Shown piece by piece: positions 6,960-13,321 of a DNA stretch of 15,048 nucleotides. Every line of letters starts with the position of its first letter. The first letter of the stretch is position 1. The position numbers were made by a program, and so were the translations under genes. The notes under the pieces were generated by a model. The model was given only the letters and a program-made list of their open reading frames with translations. It searched no databases and had not been told where the DNA came from. The stretch covers positions 1 through 15,048 of the forward strand of contig UQTM01000082.1 in assembly GCA_900544025.1 (NCBI GenBank), given 5' to 3'. This stretch comes from an uncultured Odoribacter sp. GTDB lineage: Bacteria; Bacteroidota; Bacteroidia; Bacteroidales; Marinifilaceae.

Positions 6960-7539
6960 ACAAAACTCCTTTCTTTTTCCAATTGATCCATCCCGCCACG
7001 GCCAAAACCCCATAACAAACAAATAAAAAACAAGTCGGATAAAGCCCCCGGTAATAATACAAAACAGCGGAAACCAGATTGACCGCCACCCAAACCCACC
7101 AATGCTCCAGAATCCGCTTCGCCAGCATCCACGTAGCCGTCACCCCCAATGCCGTAGTGAACGCATCCCCCGCAGGCACGGGCGAATCCGTAAAACGCGA
7201 CAGCACCCAAAACATCCCCCCGAACAAAACCACCGTCACTCCCGCCAATCCGCTCAGGCAACGCCACGTCAGATGTCTGTAAACCAACTCTGCCGCCCCG
7301 CCGCTTTCCGCCGCACTTTCCCGTTTCCATTGCCAAAAACCATATACGCTGATTCCCACGTAATATACGTTCAGGCTCATATCCGCATAAAATTTCGAAA
7401 AGAAAAACACGAACACATACACCAGCGAGGTCACAAACCCCACTACCCACATCGCCCGGTGCTGCATAATTTCCAGCACCAGATAAGTCAAACCCGTCAA
7501 AACCCCGAAATATTCAAGCCAATGTTCCATATCCTTCAT
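6949..7539 (-). CDS. pnuT: PnuC-family transporter, probable thiamine uptake (PnuT)
   Basis: Inner-membrane vitamin transporter of 196 residues with about seven hydrophobic helices. The family-specific blocks are visible: MWVVGFVTSLVYV, then NVYYVGISVYGFWQWKR (about 57-73), and near the end LEHWWVWVAVNLVSAVLY (about 143-160) and YGVLAVAGWINWKK, a Trp-rich PnuC pattern. PnuC proteins facilitate nicotinamide riboside or, in the Bacteroidetes PnuT branch, thiamine; the 11-base overlap with thiN strongly favours thiamine. An alternative start at Met4 (7530) has the better-placed AAGGA sequence before it. No TPP riboswitch signature and no thiamine TonB receptor gene accompany it, unlike the known Bacteroides thiamine loci. 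Confidence 0.85.
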   Translation of the reverse strand: MKDMEHWLEYFGVLTGLTYLVLEIMQHRAMWVVGFVTSLVYVFVFFFSKFYADMSLNVYYVGISVYGFWQWKRESAAESGGAAELVYRHLTWRCLSGLAGVTVVLFGGMFWVLSRFTDSPVPAGDAFTTALGVTATWMLAKRILEHWWVWVAVNLVSAVLYYYRGLYPTCFLFVCYGVLAVAGWINWKKKGVLYGG

Positions 7540-7549
7540 CTCGATCCCG

Positions 7550-7557
7550 CAAAAATA
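7550..7557 (-). promoter_or_regulatory. Possible -7 box of pnuT-thiN
   Basis: The minus strand reads TATTTTTG, a full TAnnTTTG match, but only about 10 bases before the first candidate start codon. If used, the leader is extremely short and the Met4 start (7530) is favoured. Confidence 0.3.
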
Positions 7558-7894
7558 AACTAATCCGGCGAAAAAAACTATCTTCCTGTCCGTTTACCTC
7601 CATCTTTCGCCCGCCCCTGTTTCTCCCCCGATTCCGACCAGGCAATCTACTGAAATAAAAAGCATCTCCCCCGCATAATCACACTTCTACCACCTATGCC
7701 GCCGCATTTTTATCATAGAAAACCCGGTACACATGCCTCCTTCCTGTTTTTCCGCCCGGCCTCCCGTTTTTTCCTTAAAACACAAACCGTTTACAATCGA
7801 TAATATTATAAAATCATCATGTTATACCTTCATAACCTATTTCTTTATTCCAACCTTTTTCATACAAATTTTTTTTAAAAATCGGTATCAAAAA

Positions 7895-7925
7895 TTTGTA
7901 TATTTCAAATAAACCCGTACCTTTG
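7895..7925 (+). promoter_or_regulatory. Bacteroidetes housekeeping promoter of tRNA-Asp
   Basis: TTTG (7895-7898) is followed after exactly 19 bases by TACCTTTG (7918-7925), the ideal TTTG-N19-TAnnTTTG arrangement, with an A/T-rich upstream stretch. Transcription should start near 7931, about 45 bases before the mature tRNA. Confidence 0.8.
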
Positions 7926-7974
7926 CATCGCAATTAAAAACAACAGCGGTTGTTTGCTGCAAAATAAATATTTT

Positions 7975-8048
7975 GGTGTGGTAGTTCAGCTGGTTAGAAT
8001 ACATGCCTGTCACGCATGGGGTCGCGGGTTCGAGTCCCGTCCGCACCG
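7975..8048 (+). tRNA. tRNA-Asp (anticodon GUC)
   Basis: A complete cloverleaf of 74 bases folds. The acceptor is GGTGTGG/CCGCACC with one G-U pair, the D arm is GTTC/GAAT, the anticodon stem is CATGC/GCATG around the loop CTGTCAC (anticodon GTC), and the T arm is GCGGG/CCCGT with the loop TTCGAGT. The discriminator base is G73 and CCA is not encoded. It is an isolated single-tRNA unit with its own promoter and terminator. Confidence 0.97.
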
Positions 8049-8083
8049 CCGAAAGTCAAGCCAATGGCAAGACAAACACGATT

Positions 8084-8119
8084 AAAACTCACAATATCTA
8101 AGATGTTGTGAGTTTTTTT
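8084..8119 (+). terminator. Rho-independent terminator of tRNA-Asp
   Basis: A 12-bp stem, ACTCACAATATC (8087-8098) with GATGTTGTGAGT (8102-8113, one G-U pair), loop TAA, is followed by a T-tract (8113-8119). Flanking AAA/TTT extends the stem and makes it usable in both directions. Confidence 0.85.
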
Positions 8120-8543
8120 CTGTAACGATCCGGTCCCTGAAAGCCATCAGCCCCAGTCTCCGTCCAGCCCATCCTTTCTGTCTGTACCGCTCCTCCCTCC
8201 TCCGGCTTTCCCATTCGTTCCATCTTTCCCGGATCACCTACCATACATTTTTGATCGTAAATTACCTCCGGACAACTCTGTTTTTAAACTTCCGTCCGGA
8301 TGGACAATCCGGGTGGCCGGATCTACATGCTCTATCCTCTCTAAGGACATCCGGGCCGACAATCCCTGAATTTTACCGCCACCGTTTTCCCTGCTTCCCT
8401 ACGATATTCCATCACCGAAGGCTATTATTCATATTATGTAAATATTTTTAACATTTAATCAATGGCATTTACAAATAATCATTACATTTGTGCCGAGTGT
8501 GTACACATAATTTTCCTTAATAGCAATTTAAATAAACTTAATC
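8120..8543. other. Spacer between tRNA-Asp and the fimbrillin gene
   Basis: No credible gene is seen; one 66-codon plus-strand frame (8251-8451) lacks a ribosome-binding site and family features. The right end holds the promoter candidate of the fimbrillin gene. GTCCGGATGGAC and ATCCGGGCC-like GC-rich half-palindromes occur around 8290-8360 without a clear structure. Confidence 0.45.
8483..8490 (+). promoter_or_regulatory. TAnnTTTG -7 box of the fimbrillin gene
   Basis: TACATTTG is a full match, 54 bases before the start codon at 8544. No convincing -33 TTTG is seen at the expected spacing. The leader would be about 48 bases and A/T-rich. Confidence 0.5.
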
Positions 8544-10472
8544 ATGACAAATAAATCGTTCGGAAGGACGAGTGCCATTCACTCTGTCCTCTCCTATGGG
8601 ATTATTTTATCCCTTTATCTCTTCATTTCGGTGGCCTGCAACAAAGAACAGGGGGCTTTACCCGTCAGTGTCGGACAACAACCTCTTCTACTCGGCCCGG
8701 ATGTTTCCACCCTGACCCGTGCAACGGACATTGCATTCGAAGCAAACGATGCGATCGGGCTTTATGCCGTGAAATGTACCACCGGAACTTCTGCCGACCT
8801 CCTCGTTCATGCCGGGAACTTTGCCGACAATGTAAATTTCGTTCTTCAAAACGCGGATAACGACTGGCTGCCGGAATATGCCGTCTATTTCCCGTCGGAC
8901 GACGACAAGCTCGATCTTTACGCATACTACCCCTACCGTACCCCGGCATTCGGCGACGGAACTTCCATTTCTTTAAACGTCCTGGCCGACCAGTCTGCAT
9001 ACAGCAGCTACACCCGTTCCGATTTTATGGTCGCTCAAAGAAAAGGGATAAGCAGGACACCTCAAAAAGTGGCCCTGACTTTCAACCACAAAATGTCGCA
9101 AATGGTATTCGAAATAAAACCGGGAGCGGGATTTACCTCCGAAGAACTGAAAAAGGCAAAAGTGAAAATTATAAATGCTATCACCGACGCCACTTACGAC
9201 CTGTCACAAGCCCCCACGGCAATGCCTGTGGAAGGAAGCGAACGGGCGGACATCGTCCCCTGCGGAAGCTGGGTTGAAAACGCCGGAAACCTCACAGGAG
9301 TGAAAGCCATCGTCGTCCCCCAGCCGGTCAATACGACCACCTACATCGAAGTGACCCTCGGCAGCCGGAAATTCATTTACAAACCCGCCGAAGCGATTCA
9401 AATGAACAGCGGATGTTCGCGCACATTCACCATCACATTGAACAACACCCGGCTGGACATCACCACTTCCGTCAATCCCTGGAACACCTGTCCCCCCGTA
9501 TCCGGAGAAGCCGAAGAAGATTTCGGTGAAGTATGGGCAGGCGACATCGACTCGTCGTTCTGCGGAGGATCGGGCACCGCATCAGACCCTTACCTGATCT
9601 GTAAAGGCAGCCAGTTAGCGAAAATCTCCAACGATGTCAATACAGGCCGAACGGACTACGAAGATGTATATTTCAAACTGGCCAACGACCTGGACATGGG
9701 AAACCTCCTTTTCCCGGCCATCGGAATAGAAAGGGAAAAAACGTTCTGCGGACACTTGGACGGCAACTACCATGTAATTAAAAACCTGTATGTAAAGAAC
9801 ATCGGAAGGGCAGGACTGTTTTCAGTAATCCGTTCTCCCGACATTAACAACAAAGCACTTTCCGTTATACAGAACTTAGGTATAGAAGGCAACATCACCG
9901 GTTCCGTTGCCGGAGGGATCGCCGGAGAAGCCATTCACGGAAAAATACAAAACTGTTACTTCAAAGGCATCCTGAACGGGATCACAGGAGGAAACGTCGG
10001 AGGAATCGTCGGCTATATGTCTTACCCCACCGCAGAGATCATGAACTGCTACGCCATCATACAGGAAGCGAATCTATCCACCGAAGACGGAAACAGCAGA
10101 TTCGGAGGCATCATCGGATACCTCTACAATATCGCAGGGACATTTCACAACAACTATGCCGTGATCGAGAAAATAACTGGCCATCAGGACATAGAAAAAG
10201 GAGGAGTTATCGGACGGATTCAGAGAATGTATGACTATAGATCTGTCAGCTACGCAACCGTTCCGCACGATCTGTACAGCTGCGACCTCTCCCTTTCCCT
10301 GCAAAATGAAGTCGGAATATCCTCTTCGCCCGAAGACATTCCCGCAAACGCATTCTTCTTAGTTCCCGAAAACGATCTGAAAGGAGCATCCGTTTTAAGC
10401 AATCTGGGAGACGCTTTCAAAGCAGACAACAACAACCGAAATAACGGCTTCCCGTTATTGAACTGGCAATAA
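8544..10472 (+). CDS. Fimbrillin-family (Mfa-like) lipoprotein with GLUG repeats
   Basis: A 642-residue predicted surface lipoprotein. A signal peptide ends in the lipobox ISVAC, giving lipidated Cys32, followed by NKEQ, an acidic/lysine-containing tail that could help surface export. Residues about 50-320 look like a Bacteroidales fimbrillin/Mfa-like domain: an ALTRATD-type opening (TLTRATDIAFEANDAIGLY), AYYPY, SDFMVA, and VALTFNHKMSQMVFEI, all recurring signatures of that clan. After a short linker (about 320-340), a segment with PYLICKGSQLAKI and LANDLDMGN leads to GLUG repeats (about 450-545), read as GGIAGE, GGIVGYM and GGIIGYL with NCY segments. The C-terminus PLLNWQ is typical of GLUG proteins. 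It likely acts as an adhesin or a tip component of fimbriae; no anchor or usher-like neighbour is visible. It stands alone between its promoter candidate and a terminator. Confidence 0.85.
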   Translation: MTNKSFGRTSAIHSVLSYGIILSLYLFISVACNKEQGALPVSVGQQPLLLGPDVSTLTRATDIAFEANDAIGLYAVKCTTGTSADLLVHAGNFADNVNFVLQNADNDWLPEYAVYFPSDDDKLDLYAYYPYRTPAFGDGTSISLNVLADQSAYSSYTRSDFMVAQRKGISRTPQKVALTFNHKMSQMVFEIKPGAGFTSEELKKAKVKIINAITDATYDLSQAPTAMPVEGSERADIVPCGSWVENAGNLTGVKAIVVPQPVNTTTYIEVTLGSRKFIYKPAEAIQMNSGCSRTFTITLNNTRLDITTSVNPWNTCPPVSGEAEEDFGEVWAGDIDSSFCGGSGTASDPYLICKGSQLAKISNDVNTGRTDYEDVYFKLANDLDMGNLLFPAIGIEREKTFCGHLDGNYHVIKNLYVKNIGRAGLFSVIRSPDINNKALSVIQNLGIEGNITGSVAGGIAGEAIHGKIQNCYFKGILNGITGGNVGGIVGYMSYPTAEIMNCYAIIQEANLSTEDGNSRFGGIIGYLYNIAGTFHNNYAVIEKITGHQDIEKGGVIGRIQRMYDYRSVSYATVPHDLYSCDLSLSLQNEVGISSSPEDIPANAFFLVPENDLKGASVLSNLGDAFKADNNNRNNGFPLLNWQ

Positions 10473-10493
10473 GCCCCATTCAAACAAAAATCG

Positions 10494-10528
10494 TCACCCG
10501 GTGAATATCGTTTTCACCGGGTGATTTT
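10494..10528 (+). terminator. Rho-independent terminator of the fimbrillin gene
   Basis: A perfect 12-bp stem, TCACCCGGTGAA (10494-10505) with TTCACCGGGTGA (10513-10524), loop of 7, is followed by TTTT. It begins about 20 bases after the stop codon. Confidence 0.85.
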
Positions 10529-10725
10529 ATTCTCCTCTCTGTGTATAATCTCTCATTTTTTCAAATTTCTCTTCTCTCCTTCTCTTTGCCGAAACGATAA
10601 ACCACCTCCTTAAACGCGGCCACCGGCGAACTTACGTACCCGCATCCCCAAACAAAAAATCCGATAGACACAAACTCCTCATTGAAAAAAATAAAATCCG
10701 GAATGAAAAAATCCCGCCCCCCCTC

Positions 10726-11652
10726 TCACTGGGAATCCCGGTACTCCTGCGGGCTTATTCCCGTGTGCCGCTTGAAATACTTGCCGAAATAAGAAAGATT
10801 GGGAAAATTCAGGGAAGCAGCGATCTCCTTTATTTTAAGATGAGTGGATTTCAGTTGTGCCTTAGCATCGATAATAACCATATCGGCAATAATATCCGAC
10901 ACCTTTTGGTTGCATACCTGCCGGATCACCGTACTCAAATGCTGCGGGCTAAGGTTCAGGCGTTCCGCATAGAAAACCACTCCGCGCTCTTTCATATAAT
11001 GCTCTTTCAGTAAATACTGCAACTCTTTATAAATTTCTTCCGAACGGGACAAAACCACATTCGCGCAGGGATGCAACTGATAAAGGTATTTCACCCCATA
11101 AAATATAGACAACAAAATATAGGTAATCACCTCCGTGTCCAGTCCGCCCGGACAGAGCAGATGCGATTGTGCCAAAACCAGGAAATAATCGCGGAACAAG
11201 CTGGAAGCCTCCGGGCGCAGGGGCAGCACGGGCTGTTCTTTCATCCGGGGAAACACCTCTAAAGCAGGCTTCTGGATTTTATCGTCCTTGATCACTCCCG
11301 AAGAAAAAACAAGAAAGCAAAGCCGTAAATCCTCCGAATAAGCATGACACTGAAAAATACTGTCCGGAGCGATACAGATAAAATGGTTCGGCTCCACCCG
11401 GTAACGCCCCAGATTGATGGAAACATCCGCTTCTCCCTCCAGACAGACAACGAAAATACAGGCTTTCAGCCGGCAGGGATAACGGTACATCCTTAAAATA
11501 CTGCCACTGATTTCCGGGCCGACGATATAGGGGCTTTGAATATCCGCATAAGGCAAGCCCCGAATAAATTTACCGTCGGCAGTCGGAATCGTATCGGTAG
11601 TAAAAATGAATTTTCGGAGCAGTTCTCCGTAAAAACTATTTTCATTCATCAC
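10726..11652 (-). CDS. AraC-family transcriptional regulator
   Basis: A 308-residue one-component regulator. The N-terminal part (about 40-140) has a beta-rich cupin-like pattern (VVCLEGEADVSINLG, YRVEPNHFICIAPDS) typical of the ligand-sensing half. The C-terminal 100 residues hold the two-helix-turn-helix DNA-binding domain: AERLNLSPQHLSTVIRQ, then LKIKEIAASLNFPNLSYFGKYFKRHTGISPQEYR, the signature region. It is divergent from the lipoprotein/TonB-receptor operon, 265 bases away, and the spacer contains a 21-bp-spaced direct repeat. It therefore probably regulates that operon, itself, or both. Two adjacent Met codons leave the exact start open by one residue. The ligand is unknown. Confidence 0.9.
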   Translation of the reverse strand: MMNENSFYGELLRKFIFTTDTIPTADGKFIRGLPYADIQSPYIVGPEISGSILRMYRYPCRLKACIFVVCLEGEADVSINLGRYRVEPNHFICIAPDSIFQCHAYSEDLRLCFLVFSSGVIKDDKIQKPALEVFPRMKEQPVLPLRPEASSLFRDYFLVLAQSHLLCPGGLDTEVITYILLSIFYGVKYLYQLHPCANVVLSRSEEIYKELQYLLKEHYMKERGVVFYAERLNLSPQHLSTVIRQVCNQKVSDIIADMVIIDAKAQLKSTHLKIKEIAASLNFPNLSYFGKYFKRHTGISPQEYRDSQ

Positions 11653-11917
11653 TGCTCTGCTTCGTGCTACTGTTTTTCATACAAAATAAGATTGCAAAAA
11701 CTTTGCCATTTTTAACAAACTCTTAAGAAATGACCACAAAAACTGAAAAAACGACCACAAACCTCCTTTAAAAATTCAATTCGCATTCATCCATTAACAT
11801 TTAGCTTAAAAAAAGGCTAACAAACCTGATGGAATGGATATACATTTTGTGGGGTAAAGGTACGCGTTTTGTACTTAAAAATACAAAAAAAGAAAAATAG
11901 AACTTAAATCATACATA
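11653..11917. promoter_or_regulatory. Divergent regulatory spacer of the AraC gene and lipoprotein/TonB-receptor operon
   Basis: This spacer serves both gene starts. For the AraC gene, TTATTTTG on the minus strand (plus 11682-11689) is one mismatch from TAnnTTTG. For the operon, TACATTTTG (11841-11849) has one base too many in the spacer of the motif, a degenerate box as expected for an activator-dependent promoter. The candidate AraC half-sites are annotated separately. TTAGC/GCTAA (11801-11805 and 11816-11820) is a short imperfect hairpin of uncertain meaning. Confidence 0.4.
11722..11761. promoter_or_regulatory. Candidate AraC-family operator: two direct half-sites 21 bp apart
   Basis: Two copies of a 19-base direct repeat (11722-11740 and 11743-11761) agree at 16 positions and share the core GACCACAAA (11732-11740 and 11753-11761). 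The repeat-to-repeat distance is 21 bp, two helical turns, the geometry known for direct half-sites bound by AraC-type dimers. The site lies about 160-195 bases before the lipoprotein start and about 70-110 bases before the AraC gene start. Confidence 0.55.
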
Positions 11918-13309
11918 ATGAAAAAAGCAAGAAAGTTCAATCCGAACCGGCGGTTGGTGTGGATGGTTACGGCGTTATTTTTCGTATGCCTCACAGCATG
12001 CGACAACGACACCCCGTGGACGATGGGAGACATTCCTGAAAACGGCCAGACATCCGCCTACTCCAACAAGCTGAGCGCCCCCATCGGAGGGAATGAACTG
12101 ATCTTACAATATAACGATAATCCGGTCATCGGCAAAGAAGTGGAATTCGGACGGGATCAGGCAGGACAAGGCATCCTTACGCTTTACGGGATTCTTCCCG
12201 GCTACCCGGAATACACCCTGAAACAAATTCCGCTGACCCCGGCAGAAACAGGATACACCTTCGAAGGCCGTACCGCAGAAAATTCCGGTATGCCCTTCAG
12301 ATACCAAGGAAAAATCGAAGAAAAAAAGCTGACACTCAGCCTTTCGGAAGTGACGATTCCCGGCAATCTCCTGACAGGGAAATGGTACACACTTCCCAAC
12401 AACGGCGAGAATACCGATTCGAGCCGCACCATCGGTCAGGAGCTGCGCTGGATCACAGTCTGCAACACCGTCTATACCCGGGTAGGTGAATTTACGGCAG
12501 AGGATGGAGAAGCCCTGTTCGATCCCACCGCCATCCCCTCTATCGTTCCGCTGGCTTTCAATCTGGCAGTGAATCCCGTTCTGTCCTGTGTGGTCGGGAC
12601 GGTACTGCAAGACATCACCTTCGGGAACGATGGAAACATCACGGCAACCTATGCCTCGTTTCCCGACACCGTGAGTTTCGGACAGATGATGTCCGGCAAG
12701 GGAATCGTCCGCAATGCCGGCGATTGGCAAGCCTCCCCCGTGAACCTGGCCACTTATTACCCGGAGGGCGACACCACCATTTACGTGATGCCCAACATCG
12801 ACATGATCATCCGGCAAATCGAGGCCAACAAAGCCATCCGCACCAAAGCGGGCACCTCTCCGGAACTGATCGGAGGCATACTGGGCATTTATATGCAATT
12901 AAGCAAATGGGGAACCTCCGGCATCAAACTGCACATCCGCCCGAACAATCCCGAAAAATATACCTGGATGGGCGACGGGAGATACCTGAAATACGACGGG
13001 AATTACATCGTCTATATCGATAAATCCGAAATAGAGGCTTTATTCGCCATCTTAGACATTGCCAAAGCACTTATTCCGGCCGAAACCATCGACCTGCCCC
13101 TGGACGACCTGCTGCTGGCCAACGGAATAAATGTAGAACAGATGATCCGGGAAACGCTGGGAGAAGATTTGGTCGGCATAATCCTGCCCGTCATACACAA
13201 ATTCACGGTCAATAAACTGCTGGCACAGATAAAAGCAGACCTGAACGAAGATCCCCTCCAGCTCGGGATATGGCTAAGCGACACAAAAATCCCCGCGACA
13301 CAAAACTAA
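11918..13309 (+). CDS. Bacteroidales lipoprotein, DUF4925-like, partner of the TonB receptor
   Basis: A 463-residue outer-membrane lipoprotein candidate. The signal peptide has a basic start (KKARKFNPNRR), a hydrophobic core and the lipobox LTAC, giving Cys28 followed by DNDT. Residues about 45-300 alternate short beta-strand segments, e.g. GQGILTLYGI and YTFEGRTAEN, with a WYTLPNN turn. The C-terminal half is helix-prone and hydrophobic, e.g. GGILGIYMQLSKWG, IEALFAILDIAKALIP, DLVGIILPVIHKF. No SusD/RagB, HmuY or BtuG features are seen. I recall proteins of this look as DUF4925 (PF16272) in Bacteroides, but this is memory without a search. It starts 12 bases upstream of the TonB receptor, so the two are co-transcribed and probably form an outer-membrane uptake complex, with substrate unknown. 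Confidence 0.7.
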   Translation: MKKARKFNPNRRLVWMVTALFFVCLTACDNDTPWTMGDIPENGQTSAYSNKLSAPIGGNELILQYNDNPVIGKEVEFGRDQAGQGILTLYGILPGYPEYTLKQIPLTPAETGYTFEGRTAENSGMPFRYQGKIEEKKLTLSLSEVTIPGNLLTGKWYTLPNNGENTDSSRTIGQELRWITVCNTVYTRVGEFTAEDGEALFDPTAIPSIVPLAFNLAVNPVLSCVVGTVLQDITFGNDGNITATYASFPDTVSFGQMMSGKGIVRNAGDWQASPVNLATYYPEGDTTIYVMPNIDMIIRQIEANKAIRTKAGTSPELIGGILGIYMQLSKWGTSGIKLHIRPNNPEKYTWMGDGRYLKYDGNYIVYIDKSEIEALFAILDIAKALIPAETIDLPLDDLLLANGINVEQMIRETLGEDLVGIILPVIHKFTVNKLLAQIKADLNEDPLQLGIWLSDTKIPATQN

Positions 13310-13321
13310 ATCCCGACAACA

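Larger units (their letters stand above)
7540..7974. other. Spacer between pnuT and tRNA-Asp
   Basis: This contains the candidate promoter of pnuT-thiN on the left and the tRNA promoter on the right. The middle (about 7600-7860) is pyrimidine-rich on the plus strand with no usable reading frame. I found no CUGAGA or other TPP-riboswitch core on the minus strand. Confidence 0.5.

Noticed and set aside
6960..7022. Longer start of thiN inside pnuT
   Set aside because: The conserved kinase N-terminus begins at the ATG at 6959; the extension is out-of-frame pnuT sequence.
7540..7974. TPP riboswitch upstream of pnuT-thiN
   Set aside because: No CUGAGA or other aptamer core found on the minus strand by eye.
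8251..8451. 66-codon plus-strand frame between tRNA-Asp and the fimbrillin gene
   Set aside because: No ribosome-binding site or recognisable features; chance opening.
10700..10735. Terminator for the AraC gene (TCCC/GGGA followed by T6 on the minus strand)
   Set aside because: The stem is only four to five pairs with a mismatch and overlaps the stop codon, too weak to call.
12104..12898. 264-codon minus-strand frame inside the lipoprotein gene
   Set aside because: Antisense shadow; the plus-strand frame has a lipobox and runs into the receptor operon.
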